From Paratinospora sagittata (taxonomy: Eukaryota > Streptophyta > Magnoliopsida > Ranunculales > Menispermaceae), in assembly GCA_035771175.1 (NCBI GenBank), contig CM069597.1, forward strand, positions 12,745,001 to 12,809,000: 64,000 bases of DNA. Direction: 5' to 3'. Positions within the stretch are counted from its first letter, which is position 1, and the number at the start of each line of letters is the position of its first letter. The notes under the pieces were generated by a model that did no database searches, was not told the DNA's origin, and saw only the letters and a list, made by a program, of their open reading frames with translations. Shown piece after piece: positions 1-11,750 of this stretch. The translations under genes and the position numbers were made by a program.

Positions 1-1373
1 TAATCCTATTTTAATACGTTTTAGGTATTTTTTTTAGTATAAAAACTGATTGTAAGTGTTTTTGGACTATTCCTACTCTTCTAAAAACCCTAGAGCCTCC
101 AAAAGAGAGCGAGGAAACATTGGGAACGCGTTAAAGAAGGTTCTGAAATGCGTTTGAAGAGCGAATCTAAGATTTAAGGTAAGATTTTTTGGGTTTTTCT
201 TCTCTTTTTAATGATTTGGGGGAAGTTTTGTAATTGGATCAATTCAAGCAAGGGCTTTAATGATCTCCTTTGCTTGTACTAGATCTAGATCTATGTTATT
301 TAGAAATCTAATAATGAAATAGATCTAGTTTATCTAATTATGGTATTTTAAAAGAATCTAACCAAGGGTTCATGGTGGAAACCCGTGGTAAATTGAAAAG
401 AGTCGAGATTAGGGGGTTTTTAGTTTAGGCATTGGTTTTATGAATTTATAATTCTAAAATATAGTATTTGTATTTAGGAATTGAATAAGGGTTAGAAATT
501 AATTGCGGAGGCTACGGAAAGGTGATTGGAACGCAATTACAAGTTGGAAGTGAGGATGGTTCCATCTTCTCATCGTGTATATATCATCATAAATAAATAA
601 ATTTAAATATGTTTTCATGTTTATGAATTGATTTATTAATTATATGCATGTGTGCATTGGTTTATGCGCTGTTTGGTTTTATGAATTACATGGGTATTAA
701 ATATCATTGTTTTTATGCCTGAAATATTGCATGTTTAAGAAAGGGATTTGAGTAGAACAAGGAAGGAATTTCCTTGATTTAATCGTAAGAATCGATAACC
801 ATTAGTTGAGGTGTGGGAACGTTCCTAGGTTATGACCATGACGTAGATAATTATATTTTTCACATAAGGCTATGGAGTGGTTCTAGGATATAGTAGGCAT
901 GAGGTTGATTGTGCCAAGTCATTATGCCTTGAGGTCGATAATCTTGGTATAAGCGTAGTGTCGGAAATTCAACTACGTACCTAAGAAGTGACTTTTCCAT
1001 GACTTTATTTTGGAATTAAATAATATTTGATTTGTATGAACTTTTCTACTTGCATTGTTGCATATTCATCATGTGATTTGTTATTTCATGCATTGTTTTT
1101 AATTATTGATGAGTATATGATGGTAGTGTGCGATATCATTTCACAGGGCTTTTTGGCTCACCCCATTTTTTTCACATCTTCCAGGTTTATCTAGTGCCCA
1201 ATAGAAGGGCTAGTGAGTTGCATGTTGATTTGGGTTGCTCACTTGTTCGAAAGTGAGTATAAGTTAACGCAGTGTAGACGTAGGACTAGTAGTAGGAACT
1301 TTTCTAATTATTTTGGATTTATTATGTATGGGATTTATTAGGGTCAGTTGACCCTCGTTATTTTTCTTTCATA
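1..1373. other. Unclassified AT-rich DNA, probably remnant of a gypsy-type LTR
   Basis: No coding region is visible. Around 1145-1200 the phrase GGCTCACCCC, followed by a T-rich run and CTTCCAGGT, resembles the 3' half of plant Ty3/gypsy LTRs; the chromovirus LTR at 3125-4166 has a similar stretch near 3898. No terminal repeat, primer site or TSD could be placed, so LTR origin is an inference from composition and this phrase. The block ends where the copia-type LTR begins at 1374. Confidence 0.3.
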
Positions 1374-3124
1374 TGTTGATGTAACTAGTCTCACTCAGTT
1401 TTGTTTTGATGATTACAAACAACATACTTGTGATAACTAATCTCTTTGACGTAGTTGTTTCAGTGCTAACTAGATATATCAAATGGATTCAACTGTACTG
1501 TCAAAGCATGTGGAAGGACCAACACCTTACAAAGATTCAAGAGCTTCATGGTTATATTTCTTTTTTAGAATCTTATTGCTGTAAAGTAACATTTACATGT
1601 TCCAACCACAACTTGATTTGCATATTTTAAAAAAGCATTCATATAGTCTACCATTCTCATGCATATACATTATTATATGATTAATCATGCATGCACGCAT
1701 ATTAGTTTAACAAGTATGATATCAATTAGTTTAAATTGTTTATCACACACATATTGATCAGTGATTATCGTGCACTCATTTTATCAACTTTGCATGGTTT
1801 TATCGTTTCATGTGTATTGTTCTTATTGCTTTGATCATTGGTTTAATCGATCGAATTACTCATGTTTAACTTTGTTAATTGTACCTCAATCCTGTCAATT
1901 TTTATTTTTTAAATGTTAGTCTATATTTTTGACACTGTCCTATCAAAAATTGAGTTTCTTTCACTTCTCAATGAAGGAAAGTGCTCCTCTAGGAAGGAAC
2001 GCGCTCCTGAGCATTTTTCGGAGACTCGGTATTTTTTTATCAAGGTTTAAGGAACACGCTCCTGTGGCTTTTCTCAAGACTCAAAATTTTTTTGAACAAG
2101 GAAAAGGAACGCGCTCCTATTGCCAAAGGAAAAATAAGAAAAACATGAAGAGTCAGTAGTTCTTGTTGAAGGAAGTCATTCATATGCCCAACGGACATAT
2201 TGAGGACCACACTCCTTAAGAAAGGAATGTGCTCCTTGATTGGAGGGAAATCTGAAAATTTTCAGATTTCAAACAAGAAATGTGTTCCTGTGTTAAGGAA
2301 CGTTTTCCTGTGCTTTGGTGTGGTGTTTATCTATAAATACCACACTTACTCATTTGAAAAGCAACTTTTGCAAAACTTAAAGAACTTGTGCATTTTTCGC
2401 CTCAGTCTTTTTATAAGCCAACAACAAGTTCTTGAGTTATTTAAATCTTCTTTCAAGGCAAAAGTTCAACAACATTTGATCTATTGATTCATACTTCCGA
2501 AAATATCTCCACATCTTTCAAAACTTTAAGAAACTTGGGAGTTTTTCTTGTGCAAGTGTTCAAGACATTTTAAGTGCTATCTACATCTTCTACTGAGTCT
2601 TGATCATGATTTCTTTCATCCAACATCACACATGAAGAATCTTGGAGCTTCAACCTTACCTAGTGGGGTATACATTTCTATATCTAGATTCTTCTGATTT
2701 TGGTTTATGCAAATCAATTTTGTGCTTATGTTATCATCTTTAAAACTAATTTTGTGTTGAGTTGTGTTTGTGAAACCCTATCTTGATCTTCATAACAAAA
2801 TACCTTGTTTAGTGGGTTCATAAATAGTTTGTGATGTCAATTCATGTGTTAACATTATATTATATTAAATCGAGGTTTCAAATCAATACTTGATTTGTTT
2901 GATTCTTGATCTTAATCACATATTCATTTAGAATCATCAAGTTTTGATCATCATAGTATATTGATTCTCATGCTTTAAACTTATCATTGTTTAGAATCAA
3001 TATCTTGAGAGTTGTGCATATTCGATTCACGGTTTCACATCATATATATTTGAATCGATTGAATTTGAGAAAAAACTATTTCAACACTTTGCATCATTTA
3101 AAATCATAGTGGTTGGAGTAGTAT
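1374..3124 (+). mobile_element. Ty1/copia LTR copy A1, interrupted by the chromovirus
   Basis: Begins TGTTGATGTAAC followed by TTTTGATGATTACAAACAA, the kind of start seen in SIRE/Maximus-type copia LTRs. It is collinear with 22783-22943 plus 25772-27415 (copy A2) over its whole length, with shared phrases such as TTTGACGTAGTTGTTTC and TTGATCATTGGTTTAATCGA. A TATA-like TCTATAAATACC lies near 2330. The copy stops at 3124 (GGAGTAGTAT), where the chromovirus 5' LTR begins; A2 continues past the same point with TGTTGACTCATTC. The distal part of A1 is missing because the chromovirus 3' end is itself broken. Family assignment is from the LTR start and repeat relations only; no internal coding region is attached. 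Confidence 0.65.
1975..2308 (+). repeat. Cluster of about 8 near-palindromic AGGAACGCGCTCCT motifs in LTR A1
   Basis: The 14-mer AGGAACGCGCTCCT or a close variant occurs near 1975, 1995, 2050, 2105, 2202, 2223, 2277 and 2295, spaced irregularly by 20-100 bp. Each is a near-palindrome (AGGA.CGCG.TCCT). The cluster lies upstream of the TATA-like box near 2330, the place expected for an LTR enhancer. The core resembles the CGCG box (VCGCGB) bound by CAMTA factors; regulation by such factors is inference only. Confidence 0.7.
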
Positions 3125-4166
3125 TGTAATACCCCAGGTTTGCACAAAAAAAATATTGAACTTCGAGCACCCTTTTGGCTATAAAAAGCCCAAGTCCCCT
3201 TTGTTATTTTTCACACCAAATCACTCTCTTCTCTGTGTTGGCTCATTACTCTCCTTGAGTTTTTCTCTCTTCTCTTTTTGAGACTCTTTTCGCGATGCAA
3301 CGTTGTTCTACTCGGGAGAAGGCGCCAGTTCAGGAAAGGAGGTTCTATCTGAAAGTGGGGAACAAAACATAGGTTTGCGTGTCTTATGACTTTTATTAAA
3401 GTTTACATTCATTTATCATTATGTCTACTATTCATTTACACTGCATTATTGCGTATAATGTTCATACCTGTCATACTTATGCCTGTATATTTGGAGTTCA
3501 TGTATTACACTGTTACTATGTTGGATTAGTCAATCTGATTCAACCAAACTTAGTCTTATCCTCAGTAACTTTAAATAGTGAACGGGAGGCAACCTGCTGC
3601 TCTAGAGGATTGGTATTTAAGTGGACCTCTTGTCCCACTTCTCGACTGAAGACTGGTCTAGTTGGTCTTATCTGAAAGTTATCTGCTTGTACAAGTGATA
3701 CTGGATATCCTAACCTTGCACGTGGTGATACTTACCTCATAAGAATCACCAGACGCTGCCAAATCCTATCTAATGTTAGTAAAGATCGGACTTGTTGTAC
3801 TGATTATGATGTTATGTTGTGTATGTGTGATATTTGAATATGAAGTTTCCTTTATTAATTGTCATATTCAAGGAATATTTTATCCACTGGGCAATAGCTC
3901 ACCCCGTTGTTATCCAATTTTTCACAGGAGTTTAGGGTGGATTGGGTGGAGGTTTTTCGGACCCACATTTTGTAACCATTGTTAATTATAGGGTGATTTT
4001 GGGAGGATGTTCCCTCAATCATATTTTGTATAAAAATATATTATAAAATTAATGAAATCAGATTTGTACTCAATTGTGTACCTGCGTACTCGGTTATTGT
4101 TATAATGCATTTGCACCTCGCTTTTGAGTGTTTCGCCAATTTAGGCCCTTCGGGCGGGGTGTGACA
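3125..4166 (+). repeat. 5' LTR of the chromovirus
   Basis: Runs from TGTAATACCCCAGG to GGTGTGACA (TG...CA), 1,042 bp. The first 800 bp align with the 3' LTR at 12302-13255. TATA-like GGCTATAAAAAGCCC is near 3177. Against the 3' LTR, this copy lacks about 296 bp (present at 12917-13213) and has about 70 bp extra near 3237-3320. The primer-binding site follows after 5 nt. Confidence 0.85.
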
Positions 4167-4171
4167 TTTAA

Positions 4172-4182
4172 TAGTATCAAAG
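4172..4182 (+). other. Primer-binding site (initiator tRNA-Met type), mutated
   Basis: TAGTATCAAAG, 5 nt after the LTR end, matches the usual plant primer site TGGTATCAGAG except for two G-to-A changes. The position just inside the 5' LTR supports the call. Confidence 0.6.
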
Positions 4183-4588
4183 AAAAAGGTCCACGGCCCG
4201 CCCAAGTCCACCAATTAAGAGAAGAAAATTTATATTAGATATATATATCTTTAGAACTATATATATGAATTATATATAGTTGAGATTTATATTAAATATC
4301 TATATCTAGATAACTATATAGTTTATATATAGTTTAGATTTATATATAGTTATGATTTTATGAAAACTATATATATAGTTAAGATTTATAATATATATAT
4401 CCATATATCTAGGCATATATAAGATATATATATATAACTTGTTAATAATGGCAAATTCAAATTCAATGATGGCATAAACATCAAGAGGAAAGTAGAAAAT
4501 ATTGTCCAACGGATAAGGCATAAATCTTAAAAATGTTAGGAATATATTTTGTGTATTTCACAAGTTTTATCTTCTTTTCAGCAAGATA
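4183..4588. other. AT-rich leader with (AT)n-like and short inverted runs
   Basis: From 4225 to 4440 the sequence is almost only A and T, with repeated TATATAGTTGAGATTTATA-like phrases on both strands that could fold into hairpins. No gene is seen. It separates the chromovirus primer site from the next ORF block and may belong to the leader or to an inserted element. Confidence 0.4.
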
Positions 4589-6226
4589 ATGGCCTCAAGT
4601 GAAGGAACGACTTCTAGTAGTCGGGAATCAATTCCCACCAGACTTACGGAACTTTCCAAATAGGAGGTTATGACTATGAGGAGTATCGTCACGAGAGATC
4701 TCCGCCTCCGTCCTATCCTTCATGACAAACTCTCAAAGCTGGGGTGGTTAAATATAACAAAAGTTGAGGGCTACGTCTCCTTCAACTTGGTAAAGTCATT
4801 GTACGCATCCATGAATATCGTGGGACTTCATTAGAAGATGGGAACAACCCTGTCATGGAGATAATGATCAAGGGAGCAAATATTTTCATCAGCGTCGAAA
4901 CTATTTCAAGACTTATGGAAATACCAATAGGAGACAAGATCATTAATCCACACGAACCCCAAAGGGTTGCAGAGATCGCAAAATCCAAAGAACAGTTATT
5001 CAATTTCCTCACCGAAAAGGCGTACACCCAAATGACGTATGCCTACCTCCCAAATAATCTCCTTAAACGACCCCTTGTCGGCCTTGGGAAGATTGTAGAC
5101 GACAACATCTTATCGAAAATGGTGACTAGAAGATCTATGACAAGAGTTCAACTTCTTGTGTTATACTACTTATAAAAGTGAATATATCTCTCCCTACCTC
5201 ACATTATCATCCAGCAAATGTTACGGGTAATTCAAAACCCTACAAAGAAGGAGCTCCTCAGCTACGGAGTCTTGATAATGAGGATGTTATGGGAAGCAAA
5301 CATCAATACCTTTAATGAATCTTCGACACAGATTACTAAAGTTGTTTCAGTATCCTCCATCTCCAAGACTTTCGTCTCAAAGGGAGGAGTGACTGACGAA
5401 GAAATATTTGGCATGACTTCAGGGGAAAATAAAATAAGGACCAGCGATAACAATGGAGGTTATCGAAGAAAAAGTAGGCCCAAGATTCCTATTAGGAAGC
5501 ACCAATTAATGAATCAAATCAGAACACTACAACAAACCCAGCCAGAATAATGGTCAACCCGGTCATCTAGTCTCCGAGGAAGATCTCTTTGGCAACCGTG
5601 GTCCACCACAAACAAATCAGGATGGACAGGGAGTTCCGGCAAATCCACCTTTCTGAAACCTCCCAACCCAAGGCAATACGACGTCTTAGGGGTTTCTAAC
5701 TCCTGAGGTAGCTTACTAGCCGAATACACATTTTCCTATGAATCAACCACAACTAAATTGAACGACACCAAACTTTGGAAGACAGGATATCCCGAAACTT
5801 GTCCGACTCAAGCATATCCAACTGTCCAAGAGGTCCCAGTTAGGGAGTCTTCATATAATCAAACCAACTACCCTCCACCTATGAGTCAACCATACGGTCA
5901 ATACTTTCCACCAATGCCTACAGCCTACCCTCTACCTATGGGAAAGTCAACCTACCATTCATCTATGGGACAACCAGCCAACCAACCATTTATGGGACAA
6001 CAGGCTAACCCATTTGACCAGTTAAATGTGATAGTATCTAGTCTTGCTCGGATGCAGGAGACCCACAATACTTTGATAATGCGTGTGCAAAACATAGAAG
6101 AACAAGGAGAAACATCTCAGCGTTCTTCTGGAAGTCGTTCTGTAACTAGTAGAAGTCTAGGAGGAAGAGTAGTAGTAGGCAAAAAAATTAGGAAAATTAC
6201 TGGCATTATAACTATTTTTTATTTAT
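4589..6226 (+). pseudogene. Putative plant transposon protein (Transposase_32/PF20167-like), broken
   Basis: Starts at ATG 4589 (MASSEGTTSSSRES...). The N-terminal part (LGWLNITKVEGYVSFNLVKSLYASM) is followed after a frameshift by 4855-5175 (VMEIMIKGANIFISVETISRLMEIP), then KRIYLSLPHIIIQQMLRVIQ and LLSYGVLIMRML. This order resembles the helical domain Pfam calls a putative plant transposon protein, usually written as strand-KGV-x(n)-INxLLGLP and later LPYGxLLTRIF. The C-terminal part (5758-6226) is Pro/Gln/Met-rich with repeated PMG/QPYGQ phrases and ends in a probable coiled coil (LNVIVSSLARMQETHNTLIMRVQNIEEQ). Several stops and frameshifts break it. It lies between primer site and gag, where chromoviruses normally have only a leader, so it is either a nested element or captured sequence. 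The domain call is from memory of the family and is moderate; its biochemical role is unknown. Confidence 0.5.
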
Positions 6227-6960
6227 GAATGAAATGTTTTGTTTAAGACTATGTTTGGTGGGCCGACCAACGACCATTCTTTCTTTTGTATCACTAACTT
6301 TGGACTGGCATGGGACAAAGAAATTGAAAGATACTAAATAAAATGTGGAAGTAAGAAAACCCACGACCTTGTGTGAAAAGAAACATCTGGGGAAAGTTGA
6401 ATTACTAACATTATCACTAAGTTTACACAGTATGGGATGTGTAAACTTGGACGATACTATTAGTGAACTCCTCTCCCAACAATGCTTTATAGAGACCGTG
6501 TTCATACAACTTAACTTGGTTGAACCCTTTATTGCCAACTTCATGTGGTATGGGACACACGAACTTGAATAATAGTCGAAGAGACTAAAAAAAAGAGTTT
6601 GAACACATAAGAATGCGATAGAATGTTAGATTAGGATATTAACTGAGGCAAATCTTAGAACCTTTATGACTCGTATGAATTTTCAAAAATATATGTATGT
6701 TCACAAACCAGAACCAAAATATTTGAAGCTCTTTAAAAAAAAAAAATTACTTATTATATGAACACTCTAACCTTGTTTTACACCATGGCCAAACATACGA
6801 GGCACATAAGATTCTTTGATTCCTCACCAAAAACCTTACACTATACCTAAACAAATAGGTGGTTTTATATTGCAAAACTCTCAAACTTATTGCTGAGAAT
6901 ATCATATCACTATACTTGGCTACGATTCCTAAAGAATGGTTTTATTTTCTCCTTGGCAGT
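6227..6960. other. Non-coding block between the transposon-type ORF and gag
   Basis: No gene recognised. Three weakly similar phrases of the kind CATGGGACA / TATGGGATGTGTAAACTTGGA / TATGGGACACACGAACTTGAA (near 6308, 6430 and 6548) suggest a decayed tandem repeat. A poly-A run lies at 6735-6747. Confidence 0.3.
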
Positions 6961-6966
6961 GAGAAA

Positions 6967-8290
6967 ATGCAAACCAGGAAGAAAGGAAGGCCATGCACGG
7001 TTCATCCAGTGGAGAAGGCACTTCCTGAGATACAAAATCAGCAACCGCCGCCTCTAAGGGCAGAGTAGGCCACACCCGACACTGCCACTACTTCTGGGCA
7101 GGCAGTGCCACCTCAGCCCACACCCTTTGTCATGCCCCCGGGCATGGAACACTTCTTCGTCGAATTCATTGAGGCGATGAAGATGACTGACCAAAAGGTC
7201 GTCCGTGAGACCGCGGCCAACCAAGTGGTCACTGTGCAGACACCTGTTCCATCTAGGTCAGAGACTCAAACCGACCAGATTATGAAGTATAAGAGGCTAC
7301 AACCCCTTACCTTTGCTTGCACCATTGATGCGGATGAAGCGCAAAAGTTGCTTTATGAGTCAAAGAAGGCTCTCATGGCTATGGGAGTCGACGAGGCTCA
7401 AAAATTCCACTAGCTTCTTACCAACTTGTTGGTGGAGCTAATACATGGTAGATAACTGTGAAGGAAGACCTGAAAGTCAATGTAACACACATAACTTGGC
7501 AAGAGTTTGAGACACTGTTCATTGATGAGTACTTCCCTGGCGCTGTGAAGAGGCAAAGGCACCAGGAGTTCGCCAGGCTGTACCAAAGCAACATGACAGT
7601 TCGCGAGTATGCTGTCACGTTCAAGGAATTATCTATCTACTCTTTCTCCACCATCTCAACAGAGCAAGATAAGGCCGAGAAATTCTATAATGGCCTTCGT
7701 CCAGACATTCGACAAGCCCTGTCGATCTTGGATCTCAAGAATTACAGGGAGCTTGTCTACAAGGCCATGAGCTTTGAGCAGGAACAGAGAGTAAACAGGG
7801 AAAAACGACCTGCAATGTTTTCCCAATAGGGTAATAAGAAGAAGCCCTACTTTAATCAAAACTCAGCCCTCCCAGCCCCGGTACAAAAACATGTGGCAGC
7901 GGCACCTGCAGCAGAAACTTCTAACCTTGGTCAGTAGGGTTTTCAGAATCGTAATAGAGGTGGCCGCAACGGTAGGGGTGGCCGCCGTAATGGCAATGGC
8001 AGTGGTGGTGGTCAACAACACCACAATCAACATGGCTAACAGAACCATCAACAAGCGCCTCAGTAGCAAAGGCCGACGTGTTTCAACTGCGGCTAACAGG
8101 GCCGTGTAAGAAATGCTTGTCCTCACCCTCAACAACTGCGACAGCCTGTTCCCGCAGTTTCAGTCCAACAAGCCCCACCTACTGCTAATGCCCAACCCAG
8201 GCAGAACCAGCAGAACCAGGGGCAACGACAACAGGGCAAAGCGTTTGCTATTGCTTAGCAACCCCTCAAAGATAACAATGTAGTCAAAGG
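6967..8290 (+). pseudogene. gag: Chromovirus gag (broken)
   Basis: Begins at ATG 6967 (MQTRKKGRPC), basic then Pro/Gln-rich. The retrotransposon gag core follows (7458-7826): TWQEFETLFIDEYFPGAVKRQR and LYQSNMTVREYAVTFKELS are the signature of the plant gypsy gag domain that builds the virus-like particle. Then comes a Gly/Arg/Asn-rich segment and a CCHC zinc knuckle near 8076-8120 (CFNCG...NACP), in which the expected histidine is absent and a stop interrupts the loop. The N-terminal piece is in a different frame from 7458 onward, so there is at least one frameshift near 7410-7457. Stops occur near 7066, 7827, 7935, 8037, 8064, 8091 and 8256, most of them TAG/TAA where CAG/CAA would be expected. 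Confidence 0.85.
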
Positions 8291-9506
8291 TACATTTCCC
8301 TTGTTTAATACAATGGTGCATGTCTTGTTCAATTCGGGTGCTACGCACTCCTTTATATCTTCTGCATTGGTAAGGCATTTAGGGTTGTATCCTGAACCCA
8401 CAGACATCACAATCTATGTCTCGTCACCATTAGGATCTGGTACTGACGTGAAATTGAAGTGTTCTCGATGTGAACTTCGAAAGTCAGAACAGATAATTTA
8501 TGCAGATCTTTTCGTGCTGGACATTGAAGACTTCAACATCATCTTCGGCATGGATTGGCTTGCACCACTGAATGCTAAGATCGATTATTTGAAGAAGCAA
8601 GTTCAGTTAACCTTACCTACTGGGGAGTTTTTCAAAGTTCAGGGAACGAGGAAATGGATACACAACTCGACTGTTGCACTCCTCAAGGCACAGCTCCGAG
8701 CCTTATCCCTAGGTGATGACAATGAATCATCATCACTGTACCCTCTCGAGGTACACGACATCCCGATTATATCAAAATTCCCAACGATTTTTCTGAATGA
8801 CCTTGTTGGTCTACCTCCAGTTCGGGAATTTTATTTTGAGATCAAGCTCATACTAGGGACGAGACCCATCTCAATTCCACCATACAGAATGTCTAATGTT
8901 GAGCTGGTCGAATTGGACAAACAACTGAAGGAATTGGAGAGAAATGGCTTCATCAGAAAAAGCTCATCACCCTGGGGTGCTCCAGTTCTATTTGTTTGCA
9001 AGAAGGATGGTTCGTTACGACTTTGCATCGACTATCGCAAGTTGAATAATGCCACCATCAAGCATAGATACCCATTACCCAGGATCAATGACTTGTTCAA
9101 CCAACTTATAGATGCCATATACATCTCTAAGATTGATTTACGATCCAATTATCAACAACTCTGGATCAGAGAGTCAGACATAAATAAAACGGCTTTCAGA
9201 ACTCGGTACCGTCATTACGAGTTCTTGGTTATGTCGTTCGGTCTAACAAATGCACCTGCAACGTTCATGGATTTGATGAACCGCATCTTCAGGTTATACT
9301 TAGACCGATTCGTGGTGGTCTTTGTGGATGATATCTTGATATATTCCTCAACCGAGGAAGACCATAAAATACATCTGAGGATTGTTCTCCATACCTTGAG
9401 AAGCCACCAATTGTATGCAAAGTTGAGTAAGTACGAATTTTGGGTGAAGAGAGTTCAATTCCTAGGTCATGTGATTTCAGGCAATGGCATTGAGGTGGAT
9501 CCTTGA
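8291..9506 (+). pseudogene. pol: Chromovirus protease and reverse transcriptase
   Basis: The longest open stretch in the window (401 codons from ATG 8301), in the same frame as the gag core, so gag-pol was probably one polyprotein. The aspartic protease is at residues 5-100: [12 protein letters not shown] carries the motif normally read DSGATHS, with the catalytic Asp replaced by Asn. The flap side IIFGMDWL is intact. Reverse transcriptase follows: [57 protein letters not shown], the catalytic FVDDILIYS and VQFLGHVIS. These match plant chromovirus RT closely. The RT aspartates are preserved while the protease Asp is not. A TGA at 9504 ends the open stretch, but the homology continues in frame. 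Confidence 0.93.
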
Positions 9507-10110
9507 AAGGTTGAAGCAGTTTTAAACTGGAAGCAGCCTACCACAGTTACTTAAATCTGGAGTTTTCTTGGTTGGGCTGGCTATTATAAAAATTTCATCA
9601 AGGATTTCTCAAAGATTGTTGAACCTATGACCAAGCTCATCCGGAAAGATGTGCGATTCATCTAGAATCTCGCCTGTGAATCGTCATTTCAGGAATTGAA
9701 GAAACGTCTCACGACAACACCAGTTCTAATCACTCCAATAGATGGAGTTGGGTTTTCACTATACACGGACGCCTCTCCCCAAGGCTTAGGTGCAGTATTA
9801 ATGCAAGAAGGTCAGGTTGTTACATATGCTTCTAGGCAACTAAAGATTCATGACCCAAAGCATGACTTAGAACTTGCAGCTGTCGTATTCGCTCTGAAGT
9901 TATGGCGCCACTACCTATATGGTGAACGGTTTGAGGTCTTCTCAGATTATAAGAGTCTCAAGTATATCTACACTTAGAGAGACCTAAACCTCAACCAAAG
10001 ACGATGGTTGGAATTCTTGAAAGATTATGACTTTCAACTCCAATACCATCCCGACAAGGCCAATGTTGTGGTTGATGCCCTGGGTAGAAAATTTTATGTC
10101 GTTGTTTGCA
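9507..10110 (+). pseudogene. pol: Chromovirus connection region and RNase H
   Basis: Continues in frame after the stop at 9504. SFLGWAGYYKNFIKDFSKI is the usual end of the RT thumb. RNase H follows: [16 protein letters not shown] holds the first catalytic Asp, [19 protein letters not shown] the Glu, and [11 protein letters not shown] the second Asp (normally followed by His, here Tyr). [19 protein letters not shown] and [10 protein letters not shown] close the domain. Stops lie near 9552, 9663 and 9975. The domain removes template RNA during reverse transcription. Confidence 0.9.
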
Positions 10111-11363
10111 CTCTTAACTTCAAGATGAGGAAGTTGGCTACAGAGATGGAGAATTTTAACCTATAGCTTATCGAGGAGAGAGGAAGATCACGACTCTCTC
10201 AATTATCAGCCAACTCTGAGCTTATTAGAAAGATTTCAGCAGCTCAAGCCAACGACCCTATGATAATGGAGAAATAAGAACTTCTACTCAGCGAATAGGA
10301 CCTTCCTCACTGGTTCAGTCTCCAATGACGGGGCCATTTTCTACAAAAAATGTCTCTGCCTACCGAACGATCCTCAAGTTCGGAAAGAAGTGCTCACTGA
10401 AATGCATTGTTCAAGGTTCACTATGCATCCCCAGGAAGACAAAATGTACATGAACGTCAAGCGATAATTCTGGTTTTCTGAAATGAAGAAGGCTATTGCA
10501 GACTTTGTTGCTCGATGTCTCGTGTGCCAACAAGTAAAGACAGAACACAGACTTCCCTCTGGACTTCTCTAGCCTTTACCTATTGGAGAATGGAAGTGTA
10601 GAACATCGCAATGAATTTTGTTACAGCCTTGCCTCGAAATAATAAAGGTCAAGATGCAATTTGGGTTATCATTGACAGACTTACAAAGTCTGCACACTTT
10701 TTACCAATAAAGTTCATGGATAACCCCGCCAAGCTAGCTGAATTATATGGAAGAGATATTGTACGCGTCTATGGCATACTACTCACGATCGTCTCTGATC
10801 GAGACCCTCGATTCACATCAAAGTTTTGGCAGAGCTTCCTGAGTAGAATGGGCTCCAGGATCACCGTGAGCACAACTTCTCATCCTCAAACTGACGGGCA
10901 ATCAAAACTGTTGATCCAGATATTAGAGGATATGTTACAATGCTACCTTCTGGACTTTCATGACGGGTGGGCTAAGCACTTACATTTGGCTGAGTTTGCA
11001 TACAACAACAACTACCAAACCAATATTGGCATGGCATCATATGAGGCTCTCTATGGTCGCCCTTGCAAATCTCTTGTATGCTGGTTAGATATGGTAGATC
11101 GACCGCAATTGGGGCCTGAACTAGTTCAAGAGACTTCTGAGAAGATCACACTAATAAAGGAGCGACTTCGTGTAGCACAAAGTCGACAAAAGAGCTATGC
11201 CGACAAGCGGAGACAACCTTTAGAATTTGACAAGGGAGACTTGGTTTTTCTAAAAGTTCAACCTACAAGAGATGTCAAACGCTTTGGGATCAAAGGAAAG
11301 CTCTCCCCACGGTATATCGGTCCATTTCAAATCATTGAACATATTGGAAAACTAGCCTATTGA
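10111..11363 (+). pseudogene. pol: Chromovirus integrase
   Basis: After a spacer with stops and a frameshift near 10310, the N-terminal zinc domain appears around 10375-10540 (EVLTEMHCSRFTMHP ... CLVCQQVK). The catalytic core is open from ATG 10611 to 11363: MNFVTALPR, VIIDRLTKSAHFLP, VSDRDPRFTSKFW, HPQTDGQSKLLIQ, FAYNNNYQTNIGMASYEALYGR. Of the DDE residues, the first is Asn (M-N-FV), the second Asp is kept (SDRDP) and the Glu of the usual GQSER motif is Lys (GQSKL). Both losses are single G-to-A changes. The GPY/F-type module (LSPRYIGPFQIIEHIGKLAY) ends the open stretch. There is also a 1-nt frameshift just before 10611. The enzyme could not join DNA ends in this form. Confidence 0.92.
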
Positions 11364-11664
11364 CTATCCCTTCCATCGTCCATGTCAAAGGTTCATGACG
11401 TTTTTCACGTATCCATGCTTCAAAAGTATCATCCTGATCCTTCGCATATCATCCCTCTGGTCGAGGTTCGGGTTGAAGAAGGAAATAAGTATCAGGAGAG
11501 AGTGATACTAAATTCTAGATAGAAAAACTCAAGAACTAAGGCGACGTAGCATATCACTTGTGAAGGTGCTCTGGGATCACCACAAAGTAGAGGAAGCAAC
11601 TTGGGAACTAGAAGCAACAATTAAACTGAAATACCCTGAATTATTTTCTAGTAATAGTTGATGA
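11364..11664 (+). pseudogene. pol: Chromodomain-like C-terminus of integrase
   Basis: Just before the polyprotein end, KVLWDHHKVEEATWELEATIKLKYPELF (11556-11645) is the conserved end of plant chromovirus integrases. The phrase valine-leucine-W-x-(N/H)H-x-x-EEATWE is the degenerate chromodomain that directs insertion to heterochromatin. It lies in another frame from the GPY/F module, so at least one frameshift separates them. Confidence 0.75.
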
Positions 11665-11750
11665 TGTGATGCATTGTACTTATTCACTAATCAATGAAAT
11701 TGTGGAACTTTGTTTACAATATCTTAATATATTGTTTCATTTAATTAACC

